From NCBI RefSeq assembly GCF_001909055.1, contig NZ_LVWI01000002.1, positions 434,001 to 498,000 on the forward strand: DNA of 64,000 bases. The letters run 5' to 3'. Position 1 is the stretch's first letter; the number at the start of each line of letters is the position of its first letter. The notes under the pieces are model-generated. The model did no database searches. It was not told the DNA's origin and worked only from the letters and a program-made list of their open reading frames with translations. This document shows, piece after piece, positions 17,741-25,436 of the stretch. This DNA comes from Paenibacillus helianthi. GTDB lineage: Bacteria > Bacillota > Bacilli > Paenibacillales > Paenibacillaceae. The translations under genes were made by a program, and so were the position numbers.

Positions 17741-17812
17741 AATTTTGCTAAAGTTGCATTCGGGCAATTTCCCCGTTCCTTCTTTGATCTAGTTTCGCGG
17801 AATATAGCTGTT

Positions 17813-18325
17813 TTACCAGCCTCCGTTCCACTTTTTACGGCCCCCCGGTTTGCCCCGTCCAAAGATCAGCCAGGCACCTGCTGCAATCAGAATAGCTCCG
17901 AGCAAATAGAGTGCTCCCGTTCCCAGCATGCTGAAGATCAACAGTACAAGACTGAGCAGTCCCAGAAGGACAGCTGTAGTCGTAAGTCCGCCGTTTCGTC
18001 CCGGTGAATAGAGCGAATACTCATACAGTCCGACAGCTATGCCTAGCAGCAGCAACGGCCACAGATGAGACATCAGTCCCCAGCCCCAGGTATTGCAGAA
18101 ACCCAGCAGCAAACCGTATACGGTCAGTATCCCAGCGGGCAGCAGCACGGATGCGGGAGCCCGGCGGCTGAAGAAAAGCACATGCAGGAACAGGCCGGGA
18201 ACCAGAATCACGAGTGGCCACAGAGCACGCCCGAGAAAGCCGAACACCCCCAGCTTTCCGAACAGTATCACTATGCCGGCAACGAATATAAATATACCCA
18301 GTTTCGCGTCATTTTTGGAAGACAT
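17813..18325 (-). CDS. Hypothetical multispanning membrane protein (LiaI/LiaF N-terminus-like)
   Basis: A 170-aa protein with about six hydrophobic segments, a Gly/Leu-rich core and a basic C-terminal tail (GRGKPGGRKKWNGGW). The pattern FLGRALWPLVILVPGLF resembles the WPxxLIxxG repeats of LiaI/LiaF-type envelope-stress membrane proteins. That is a weak similarity and I assign no function. The ATG at 18325 has GGGTGG close upstream. It stands alone upstream of typA with its own terminator. Confidence 0.6.
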   Translation of the reverse strand: MSSKNDAKLGIFIFVAGIVILFGKLGVFGFLGRALWPLVILVPGLFLHVLFFSRRAPASVLLPAGILTVYGLLLGFCNTWGWGLMSHLWPLLLLGIAVGLYEYSLYSPGRNGGLTTTAVLLGLLSLVLLIFSMLGTGALYLLGAILIAAGAWLIFGRGKPGGRKKWNGGW

Positions 18326-18630
18326 TTTCCACCCGTCCCTTCAAGATTCATGTCTCTTCACTCAGACCCGCCACTGCGACACACAAGCATGTGACAGGAT
18401 TCCCTTTATATTTTATCTGAAAAATAAATAAAACACCATCATTCTTCTTGTTATTGGTTCCCATGCTAAGAAGAAACGACTTCACCGTCCTCTGAAAGAG
18501 GCTTGCAGCCGTTTCTCCAAAAATATAAGGATAATTTATAGCGTGAAACATATCAATTCTTATATTTCAAAAAGACCGGGCCAAAGCTGTTGTACAGCTC
18601 TGACTCAGCCTAGGGATCCTTTTCAGAGTT
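18326..18630. other. Intergenic region with a hairpin leader
   Basis: No gene supported. On the minus strand it would form the leader of the membrane-protein gene. It holds CCTCT-GAA-AGAGG (18489-18501) nested inside GAAACG/CGTTTC (18473-18478 with 18510-18515). A second hairpin AGCTGT/ACAGCT (18585-18599) is close to the terC 3' end. I recognise no riboswitch class here. Confidence 0.5.
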
Positions 18631-19290
18631 CTACTTTACCGATAAGGTGCCGCGCTTGAACAAGCCCGATACCACCACAATGATTCCGAGCAGTAGCGGC
18701 AGCATCGAGTGGATCGACGGCAGCAGGAAGGAAATCACCGCACCAAATTTGGCATCCTGAAGCAGCATATCTCCCGCCGTATATGCAAGAATATATGCCC
18801 CAATGTAGATTAGTACTGGGAAACGATGCAGCCAGCCGACAATGATTCCGCTGCCCCAGACTACAATCGGAATGCTTAAAGCGATACCGATCACAATCAG
18901 CGCAAGATCCCCCTTCGCCACGCCTGCAATGGCCAGCACATTGTCCAGACTCATAATAAAGTCAGCGAGCAGAATGGTGCGGACGGATTTCCATATGGTA
19001 GAGCTCTCTTCTACCCGGACATCCTCTTCCTCCTCCAGCAGCAGCTTGAACGCGATCCACAGCAGCAATATCCCCCCGCCGGCCTCGATATAAGGAATCT
19101 TCAGCAGCAGTACTGCGGCAAACGTCAGCAGGCAACGCAGCACAACTGCACCGGCAGCCCCCCACCAAACCGCCAGCTTGCGGTGCTGCTCCGGCAAATT
19201 TTTGCTGGCCATTGCGATAACCATTGCATTATCTCCGCTCAGCACGAGATTGATCATCAGTATTTCACCAAGCAGCAATAAAGAATCCAT
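18631..19290 (-). CDS. TerC family membrane protein (YjbE-like)
   Basis: A 219-aa integral membrane protein of the TerC family, with about seven membrane segments and the conserved acidic metal-site motifs LSGDNAMVIAMA and FIMSLDNVLAIAG. Relatives in B. subtilis (MeeF/YceF, MeeY/YkoY, YjbE) export manganese or help metallate secreted enzymes. Which metal this one handles is not known. ATG 19290 has GGGGAGG 10 nt upstream. It is divergent from a second TerC gene 232 nt away. Confidence 0.87.
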   Translation of the reverse strand: MDSLLLLGEILMINLVLSGDNAMVIAMASKNLPEQHRKLAVWWGAAGAVVLRCLLTFAAVLLLKIPYIEAGGGILLLWIAFKLLLEEEEDVRVEESSTIWKSVRTILLADFIMSLDNVLAIAGVAKGDLALIVIGIALSIPIVVWGSGIIVGWLHRFPVLIYIGAYILAYTAGDMLLQDAKFGAVISFLLPSIHSMLPLLLGIIVVVSGLFKRGTLSVK

Positions 19291-19522
19291 TTGACTTCAG
19301 CCTCCCCGAACTGCATGTATTTACATGTATGTCCAAGCCGGGCAAGCTATGCTTCTTGGGCAGGCTTTTTTGCAAGGTACGAATGTCCGGGGTTTTTATA
19401 GCGTATACAACACTATACGGTTCAGGGCAACTTCCAAAATGCATACACATACTCAGGATGAACGTTTTGTACGAAGCTGATCCAAAAAGTAATTCTAACA
19501 AAACACTAGGAGTGACACGCTC

Positions 19523-20218
19523 TTGAACACATCCGTTTGGGATTTCATTTTGCCGCTGCTCAATATTATCTTTCTGGATCTGATTCTGGCCGGTGACAAT
19601 GCCATAGTCATTGGCCTCGCTGCACGGAATTTACAGGGAAAAACACAGAAAAAAGCGATCTTGCTGGGTACAGGCGGAGCTGTAGCACTACGGATTATCG
19701 CCACTATTCTGGTAGTTTGGCTGCTTAAGATTCCCTGGCTGCTGCTGTTCGGGGGTCTTCTGCTCATTCTGATTGCTTATAAGCTGCTGACCGGAGATAA
19801 CGGGGGGCCAAATATTCAGGCCGGGGGGACACTTTGGTCGGCGGTCCGGACGATCATTATTGCGGATGCTGCCATGGGTCTGGACAATGTGATCGCCATC
19901 GCCGGGGCTGCCAATCATAATATAGTGCTGGTTGTGCTGGGACTGCTGATCAGTGTTCCAATTGTCGTCTGGGGCAGCACCCTATTCATTAAGCTGATGG
20001 GGCGCTATCCCTGGATCATTTATATCGGCGCTGCCGTACTTGGACTGACGGCCTCAAGCATGATTACCGAAGAGCAGCGGATCGGTCCATTTGTTGAGGA
20101 GCATCCGCTGCTGCGTGTTCTTTTTATTCTGCTGGTGATTACAGGGATCCTAGCAGCCGGACACTGGAAGCGAGTTCGGGATCACCGGAAATCTGTACAT
20201 GGCGGACCGGCTGTCTAA
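19523..20218 (+). CDS. TerC family membrane protein (second copy)
   Basis: A 231-aa TerC paralogue with LAGDNAIVIGLA and AAMGLDNVIAIAG, each with the family Asp/Asn pair in a membrane segment. It is likely a metal (manganese) transporter by family analogy. The start is TTG 19523 with AGGAGTG 8 nt before it. The two TerC proteins in this divergent pair are clearly related but distinct in the loop between motifs. It shares a bidirectional terminator with thiI. Confidence 0.86.
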   Translation: MNTSVWDFILPLLNIIFLDLILAGDNAIVIGLAARNLQGKTQKKAILLGTGGAVALRIIATILVVWLLKIPWLLLFGGLLLILIAYKLLTGDNGGPNIQAGGTLWSAVRTIIIADAAMGLDNVIAIAGAANHNIVLVVLGLLISVPIVVWGSTLFIKLMGRYPWIIYIGAAVLGLTASSMITEEQRIGPFVEEHPLLRVLFILLVITGILAAGHWKRVRDHRKSVHGGPAV

Positions 20219-20257
20219 GGAATTCCCAACCCGTCACAGGATAACACCGAATGAATA

Positions 20258-20298
20258 AAGGAGTGCACCATTGACCATAAGGTCTGGTAGCACTCCTT
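20258..20298. terminator. Bidirectional terminator between terC and thiI
   Basis: A 9-bp AAGGAGTGC/GCACTCCTT stem with further inner pairing, lying between the convergent terC and thiI stops. Its T-tracts are short (TTTATT on minus, CTTTT on plus). Confidence 0.75.
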
Positions 20299-20306
20299 CT
20301 TTTAGA

Positions 20307-21605
20307 CTAGAACCATTCCTCTTGAAGCCCAGCGTCCGCCGGGACCATATCCCTTGGCTTTTCATGCCCGTAAGGAGTAATGGTGACCGTCTCTGTGCCG
20401 GCGACCGCGGCATCCAGGAGGCTACTATAACCCGGAAGGGTAGCTTCAATTTTATCCACGATCCGCAGGTTAGGATTAGTCGTCGGCGATTTGGGGACAA
20501 ACAGTGTGCAGCAATCCTCGTAGGGGAGGATAGAGAGTTCATAGGTACCAATGGTTTTGGAAATGTCCACAATTTCGCTCTTGTCCATCATCACGAGAGG
20601 ACGCAGCAGCGGAAGCGGGGTCGCACGGCCGATTACATTCATGCTGGAAAGCGTCTGACTGGCAACTTGTCCGAGGCTTTCTCCTGTAACGAGAGCCAGT
20701 GCCCCCTCCTGCTCAGCCAAACGCGATGCAATCTTCAGCATGGCCCGGCGCATCAACGTAACGATTAGATTATCCTGTCCGATACCGGTAAAAGAGGTCT
20801 GCACCTCCGTAAATGGAACAAGATGCAGCTTAATGACACCCGCATATCTTGACAGTACCCGCGTCAGATCTACGACTTTTTGCCTGGCTAGCTCGCTGGT
20901 ATAGGGAAAGCTGTAGAAATGGACACATTCGATTTCGAGTCCCCGCCGCATGGAGGACCAGCCGGCGACAGGACTGTCAATACCGCCAGACAGCAGCAGC
21001 ATGGCTTTGCCATTGGTGCCCAGAGGGAAACCTCCCACACAGGCAATATTTTCACAGAAAATAAACGTATGGCCTTCCCGGATTTCAATTCTCAGCTCCA
21101 TCTGCGGTGACTTCACATCCACAAGCAGACCCGGATAGCCTTGTAGCAGCGGTGTTGAAATAAGCTTATTCATTTCTATTGAACCATAAGGGAATTCCTT
21201 CCACACCCGCCGTGCATTCACCTTAAAGGTCGTGCCGGCTGGTGGAGCTGCAATCTGCAAAAAGGTCCGGCTGACGGATAATATATCCTCAAATTCCGAT
21301 TGTGAAACTTTGACCGGACTGATGGAAGCAATACCAAAAACGTTGCGCAGCACAGCGATCAGTTCCTCTGCCGGTTCTCCGTTCAACTGAACGTAAATGC
21401 GTCCGAATTCCTTGCTTAAACTGACCTTGGGAAAGGGTTTGACCATCTCCTGCACATGGCGTAAGACTGTTTTCTCAAACCGCGAGCGGTTTTTCCCTTT
21501 TAAAGTAAACTCTCCGAACCGCAGCATCAACATATCCGCATACTCGCTACTTCTTACTAACCCTGCCCTGGGTTCAACCGCGTATCCATTCTCTATCTCT
21601 TTCAT
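20307..21605 (-). CDS. thiI: tRNA 4-thiouridine synthase ThiI
   Basis: ATP-dependent enzyme that makes 4-thiouridine at tRNA position 8 and, in some species, feeds sulfur to thiamine synthesis. A ferredoxin-like/THUMP region (about 60-190) is followed by a PP-loop SGGIDSPVAGW and a C-terminal EDCCTLFVPKSPTT segment typical of Bacillus-type ThiI, with no rhodanese domain. The start is ATG 21605, with AAGGAGG about 13 nt upstream inside the end of the desulfurase gene; a start at MLMLRFGEF (21533) is an alternative. It is paired with the sulfur donor immediately upstream. Confidence 0.94.
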   Translation of the reverse strand: MKEIENGYAVEPRAGLVRSSEYADMLMLRFGEFTLKGKNRSRFEKTVLRHVQEMVKPFPKVSLSKEFGRIYVQLNGEPAEELIAVLRNVFGIASISPVKVSQSEFEDILSVSRTFLQIAAPPAGTTFKVNARRVWKEFPYGSIEMNKLISTPLLQGYPGLLVDVKSPQMELRIEIREGHTFIFCENIACVGGFPLGTNGKAMLLLSGGIDSPVAGWSSMRRGLEIECVHFYSFPYTSELARQKVVDLTRVLSRYAGVIKLHLVPFTEVQTSFTGIGQDNLIVTLMRRAMLKIASRLAEQEGALALVTGESLGQVASQTLSSMNVIGRATPLPLLRPLVMMDKSEIVDISKTIGTYELSILPYEDCCTLFVPKSPTTNPNLRIVDKIEATLPGYSSLLDAAVAGTETVTITPYGHEKPRDMVPADAGLQEEWF

Positions 21606-21608
21606 GTA

Positions 21609-22760
21609 TTACTTCAAGCCTCCTTCAGCTTTCTTCAATGACTGTACCGCAGCCAGCAGCGCTTGTTCAAGCTTGTCAACATCAGCTTCCGTATGGCTAT
21701 CCCCAAGGCTGATCCGGATACCGCCAAGTGCCGCCGGGACATCTCGGCCCATCGACAGCAATATCCGGCTCGGTTCGGCAAGACGCGAAGAGCAGGCTGA
21801 ACGGGTCGAGACGGTCATCCCCAGCTCCTCTAGCTTTCGGGCGAGAACCTCTCCCTTCATGCCCGGGTAGGAGAAATGGACAATATGAGGGGCACCGTCC
21901 TCTCTGCTGTTCAGAATTAGCTCGGGTATACCTGAGATAAAATGCAGCAGCCGGTTACGAAGCGGAATCAGCCGTCTGCTGAGCTCCTCCCGCTTCTCAC
22001 CGCTCATTCGCACAGCCTTGGCTGAACCCACAATCCCCGCTACATTCTCGGTTCCGGCACGGTTTCCATTCTCATGAGAGCCTCCCGTCAGGAGTGGAAA
22101 CAGTGTTACCCCTTCTCTGGCAACCAGGATGCCTGTACCGCGTGGTCCGCGAATTTTATGCGGGGACAAGCTGTACAGATCAGCCTGCCACTCCTTCAGC
22201 TGAGTTTCAAGCTTACCGTATCCCTGCACCCCGTCAACATGGAACAAGGTCCGCCGATTCATAGCTTTGATTCCCTCGCCAATCTCCCGCAGCGGCTGCA
22301 CTGTTCCAATCTCATTGTTGACATGCATGACACTGACAAGCACCGTATCCGGGCGGACAGCAGCGGAAACAGCTGCCGGATCCACGATTCCCGAGCTTTT
22401 TGGCGCGACAAAAGTAACCTCCCATCCTAGACCTTGCAGCTGCAGGCAGCTCTCCAACACGGAAGGGTGTTCCAACTGTGTTGTTACGATATGACGCCCC
22501 CTGCCCTGATACTGCAGGGCAGCACCTTTTATGGCCAGGTTATTGCTCTCGGTTGCTCCCGAGGTAAATAGTATTTCATTTGGCTGCACGCCAAGTGAAG
22601 CTGCGCACACTTCCCGCGCACGGGTGATAAGCCGCTCTGCTTCCACCCCTGCGCGGTGCAGGGAAGAGGGGTTGGCATAATGCAGCCTCATGATTTGTTC
22701 TACGGTCTGCACCACCTCATCGTAAGGAGGTGCAGCAGCTGCGTAATCCCAATAAAGCAT
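21609..22760 (-). CDS. Cysteine desulfurase, NifS/IscS-like, partner of ThiI
   Basis: PLP enzyme that takes sulfur from cysteine to form a persulfide. PLP lysine in SPHKI (Lys202) and catalytic cysteine in STRSACSS (Cys323) are present, in a class V aminotransferase fold. Length is 383 aa. ATG 22760 (MLYWDYAAAA) has AAAGGAGA 10 nt upstream; the longer frame to 22814 has no site. The thiI gene follows 3 nt after the stop, as in B. subtilis nifZ-thiI, so it probably supplies sulfur for tRNA thiolation. Confidence 0.92.
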   Translation of the reverse strand: MLYWDYAAAAPPYDEVVQTVEQIMRLHYANPSSLHRAGVEAERLITRAREVCAASLGVQPNEILFTSGATESNNLAIKGAALQYQGRGRHIVTTQLEHPSVLESCLQLQGLGWEVTFVAPKSSGIVDPAAVSAAVRPDTVLVSVMHVNNEIGTVQPLREIGEGIKAMNRRTLFHVDGVQGYGKLETQLKEWQADLYSLSPHKIRGPRGTGILVAREGVTLFPLLTGGSHENGNRAGTENVAGIVGSAKAVRMSGEKREELSRRLIPLRNRLLHFISGIPELILNSREDGAPHIVHFSYPGMKGEVLARKLEELGMTVSTRSACSSRLAEPSRILLSMGRDVPAALGGIRISLGDSHTEADVDKLEQALLAAVQSLKKAEGGLK

Positions 22761-22827
22761 ATATTGAAGGTCTCCTTTGTGTCTTTCTTGGCAGCGTGCA
22801 GGAATCTCCTGCAACCCATCTAGGGCG

Positions 22828-22890
22828 AAAAAGGATCAAACGGTCCTTTGCCACCACTGTGGTCTAAGGGTAACCCGTTTGATCCTTTTT
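22828..22890. terminator. Long hairpin terminator between transglycosylase and desulfurase genes
   Basis: A perfect 16-bp stem (22828-22843 with 22875-22890) with an inner CCTT...AAGG and ACCAC/GTGGT hairpin. The A5/T5 ends make it work in both directions. It terminates the lytic transglycosylase transcript. Confidence 0.9.
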
Positions 22891-22891
22891 A

Positions 22892-23605
22892 TTATACCGC
22901 GTATTTCGCGCGGGCGCGTTCTATTTTGGTGATATAAGCCTGGGTTTCCTTTGGAAGCTGCGACAGATTGGCCAACAGCTCCAGGTCATTGTTAACACCC
23001 AGCTTGTTCACACGACCCGGACCGGCATTATAAGCGGCAAGCGCCATGTTCTCCTGCCCGTTATATCGTTTCAATTGATAGGATAAATAGCGTACCCCAC
23101 CGTCGATGCTCTGAGCCGGGTCAAAAGGATCTGATACACCCAGTCCGTTTGCCGTTCCATCCATTAGCTGCATCAGCCCTTTGGCTCCGGCTGAAGATAC
23201 AACATGAGGATTAAAAGAGGATTCTGTATCAATAACCGCTTTGATCAGATCAACAGGAACGCCGTATTTCGCACTCGCCGTTTGAATCAGGTCTTCATAA
23301 TCTGTAGGTTTCGTCTCCGTTATTTCCCCGGAAATGGAGTTATAGGCTTCTCCTCCCCCGCCAATTTGCTGCCACAACAGCCCGTTTAAGGATGAACTGT
23401 CCATTGAGGCCAGCGCATTGCCGGTGTCCCCGCTGGTATTCTTGAGTGCACTCTCCTGCAGGAGAGCCGCAAATTCTGCGGATGAGCTGCCCGAAGCTGC
23501 CGATTTATTTTTGACCATCACATTTTTAACCTGGGAAGAGCTTCGTAAATCGATCCATTTCAGCTGGCCGGTTCCGCTTCCTGTTGCTGCGGCATTAATC
23601 ACCAT
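22892..23605 (-). CDS. Lytic transglycosylase (SLT domain)
   Basis: Peptidoglycan-cleaving enzyme. The C-terminal 120 residues are an SLT/lysozyme-like domain with catalytic Glu in IDTESSFNP, SAGAKGLMQLM and the AYNAGPGRV motif. The N-terminal 110 residues are Ser/Gly/Ala-rich and carry no recognisable signal peptide, as in B. subtilis YjbJ (CwlQ). The ATG at 23605 (MVINAAATG) has AAGGA 9 nt upstream. The longer frame to 23653 lacks a site. It has its own strong terminator. Confidence 0.88.
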   Translation of the reverse strand: MVINAAATGSGTGQLKWIDLRSSSQVKNVMVKNKSAASGSSSAEFAALLQESALKNTSGDTGNALASMDSSSLNGLLWQQIGGGGEAYNSISGEITETKPTDYEDLIQTASAKYGVPVDLIKAVIDTESSFNPHVVSSAGAKGLMQLMDGTANGLGVSDPFDPAQSIDGGVRYLSYQLKRYNGQENMALAAYNAGPGRVNKLGVNNDLELLANLSQLPKETQAYITKIERARAKYAV

Positions 23606-23716
23606 TCTGAGCATTCCTTCTTTCAAGGTTGTTTTATATGTTAAGGTTCTCATTTCAATTCTAAAATACGCCTTTATTTTACAATTTCTCCGTTGTAATT
23701 GCTATATGCCGACACG

Positions 23717-23762
23717 AAAAAACAGACTTCAGACCCGCATAGATAGGTCTTAAAGCCTGTTT
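23717..23762 (-). terminator. Terminator after the DUF4190-like gene
   Basis: AAACAG/CTGTTT plus CTT/AAG and AGACC/GGTCT pairs in one stem, ending in six T residues on the minus strand. Confidence 0.85.
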
Positions 23763-23791
23763 CGATTCCCTTCTTACATTGGATTATACGG

Positions 23792-24202
23792 CTAACGGGC
23801 AAAAGGAATCATAATAAAATAGCTGAGTGTGGATACAATTCCCAGCCCCATGGCCCACGCCCCTGCAGTTTTTTGCCCTCTGGCATAGGCATAATAGCCA
23901 AGGACTGCTGCAATGGGTCCCAAAATAATAGACCAGATAAATAAGGAAACGATCCCAAACCCCAAGCCGACATACCCAATCGTTCGGCTCCCCGTGTTTG
24001 TTCCGTCTTCCTTTTTGGCTTCTTCTGCATCTGCCCCGTTAATATGCCCTCTGTGCACATGAGCCGGCAACGGGTTGATCTCGGCTGCATATTCCTCATT
24101 TAGGGCCCTGTCCCGCCGGGGATAATCGATCCTCCGCGGACGCAGAATTATTTTTGGGCGTGAATCACGGTCCAGACTGGAATCATCACTACGCTTGTCC
24201 AT
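23792..24202 (-). CDS. Small membrane protein, DUF4190-like
   Basis: A 136-aa protein. Its first 70 residues are hydrophilic and charged. Then come two membrane segments (about 75-100 and 113-133) in the GLGFGIVSLF...GPIAAVLGYYAYARG...GLGIVS pattern of DUF4190 proteins, whose function is unknown. ATG 24202 follows AGGAGGG by 7 nt. It is 12 nt downstream of the DUF1540 gene and probably co-transcribed. Confidence 0.68.
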   Translation of the reverse strand: MDKRSDDSSLDRDSRPKIILRPRRIDYPRRDRALNEEYAAEINPLPAHVHRGHINGADAEEAKKEDGTNTGSRTIGYVGLGFGIVSLFIWSIILGPIAAVLGYYAYARGQKTAGAWAMGLGIVSTLSYFIMIPFAR

Positions 24203-24214
24203 GGCGGTGCCCTC

Positions 24215-24436
24215 CTAATCCTTCGGCTTGAACGTCAGACAACAGGTGGCAGAAGAAGTAGACGCATGATCGTGATGGCCCTTGTCAGTCATTTCTTCGG
24301 CATACTCTTCCAGATAAGCACTGCCCGAATGTTTGTCGATTTCGATCAAAATTTGATCTGCGCGGCACAGGTTCTGCTCTCCCCAATAATTACAGTTGCT
24401 CACACTGCATTTCACAAGTGGTTTGGCGGTTGTCAT
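24215..24436 (-). CDS. DUF1540 cysteine-rich small protein
   Basis: A 73-aa protein with the DUF1540 pattern: VKCSVSNCNYWGEQNLCRAD near the N-terminus, a His-rich GHHDH stretch, and CCLTFKPK at the end. The six cysteines suggest metal binding. Function unknown; such proteins are common in spore formers. The ATG at 24436 follows GAGGTGA by 5 nt. The reading frame extends far upstream, but that part has no ribosome site and reads as non-coding. Confidence 0.78.
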   Translation of the reverse strand: MTTAKPLVKCSVSNCNYWGEQNLCRADQILIEIDKHSGSAYLEEYAEEMTDKGHHDHASTSSATCCLTFKPKD

Positions 24437-24540
24437 CGTTATCACCTCGGCTTCATTATGTCCGCGGAAGGCCACACCTATCCTGCAAAAAGGGTTTCCA
24501 ATTGAACACACGCCCCCCAGCTTCCGCCAACAATCAAGTG

Positions 24541-24580
24541 GAAACGGCATAGAAATCCTTATAAGGACGGAAGCCGTTTC
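24541..24580. other. Nested hairpin upstream of the DUF1540 gene
   Basis: GAAACGGC (24541-24548) pairs with GCCGTTTC (24573-24580) around a 12-base palindrome TCCTTATAAGGA (24556-24567). No T-run follows on either strand, so it is not a simple terminator. It lies about 105 nt upstream of the DUF1540 start. Confidence 0.6.
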
Positions 24581-24667
24581 AGTTTCCCCATTGGTAAGCC
24601 TGCCACTCCTACTGCCAAGCCTGTAGCGGACTTTCACCACCAAGTTATCGCCCATGCCGGGGCACGC

Positions 24668-24707
24668 AAAAAAGACCGCATCTGCCATATCCATGGCAAA
24701 TGCGGTC
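24668..24707 (-). terminator. Terminator after the YpuI-like gene
   Basis: GACCGCAT-TGCCAT arm pairs with ATGGCA-ATGCGGTC (one bulge pair) around a 4-nt loop, followed on the minus strand by TTTTTT. Confidence 0.9.
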
Positions 24708-24735
24708 CAGTTGTACCGGGACTATTCAGCTCAGG

Positions 24736-25233
24736 CTATACCTGATTCTGCATGCGTTTCTCGGTCAAATAATCATTTTCATAGTAGCTTAGGTCATCCC
24801 GCAGTTCTTCGTAAACCTTGGTGATATCCATAATAATGTCGCGGGCCGGACGAACCGGCTTTTTCCGGAAACGGATGGCATCTTGGCCGGTATAGGCATA
24901 ACGCCCATCTTCGGAATAGCTTTCATTCTTGGGATAAAAGAAGTTGTTTACCCCAAAATGATATACGTTATATAGCGCTTTTTGCGCAAAGGCTTCATCG
25001 AATGTGGCACGCCGCAAAGCAACCCCAAGCTTCTCATATGACATTTCCGAGAACACCAACAAATGGCGGAGATCGGACAAAAAGCCTTGATAAAAGAGCA
25101 GCGTTTCCTCATCTTCCTCTGTAGCCAGTTGCGGCAGCGCATGCTGATTCAGGAATAATTCCATTTTTCCGATTACGGATTTAAGCTTTTCTCTCGTCGT
25201 TTCACACAGTTTCTGCACATTGGCTGCTGACAT
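24736..25233 (-). CDS. ypuI: YpuI-like protein (DUF3907)
   Basis: A 165-aa soluble, mostly helical protein with conserved YQGFLSDLRHLLVFSEMSYE, FAQKALYNVYHFGVNNFFYPKN and AYTGQDAIRFRKKP segments, matching the YpuI/DUF3907 family of Bacillales. Function unknown. ATG 25233 has GGGGGAG 8 nt upstream. Monocistronic, with a strong terminator. Confidence 0.82.
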   Translation of the reverse strand: MSAANVQKLCETTREKLKSVIGKMELFLNQHALPQLATEEDEETLLFYQGFLSDLRHLLVFSEMSYEKLGVALRRATFDEAFAQKALYNVYHFGVNNFFYPKNESYSEDGRYAYTGQDAIRFRKKPVRPARDIIMDITKVYEELRDDLSYYENDYLTEKRMQNQV

Positions 25234-25305
25234 GGCGATTGCTCCCCCTTATTATTCCTGGCTCATGAAAGTTGAATTAAATTAAGCGAGGTTTTTCCAA
25301 GTGTT

Positions 25306-25325
25306 TTACTTAGTAAGCACTTACT
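25306..25325. promoter_or_regulatory. Overlapping palindromes, possible operator
   Basis: TTACT-T-AGTAA (25306-25316) overlaps AGTAAG-CA-CTTACT (25312-25325). This is the size and symmetry of a TetR-type operator, between the divergent ypuI-like and protease genes. No regulator gene is adjacent, so the role is speculative. Confidence 0.4.
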
Positions 25326-25436
25326 TTCTGATATTAACATAAATCCTTGGACGACGGTATCCTTTTCTGCAATGCATAAAACCTGTGTTCACTCCTAAAC
25401 CTACAGCTATTACGATTCCATGAAGGAGCGGAAAAT

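Noticed and set aside
19291-19522. yybP-ykoY manganese riboswitch between the divergent TerC genes
   Set aside because: The conserved GGGGAGTAG and GACCTTT core is missing on both strands. A weak terminator-like hairpin at about 19338-19372 alone is not enough.
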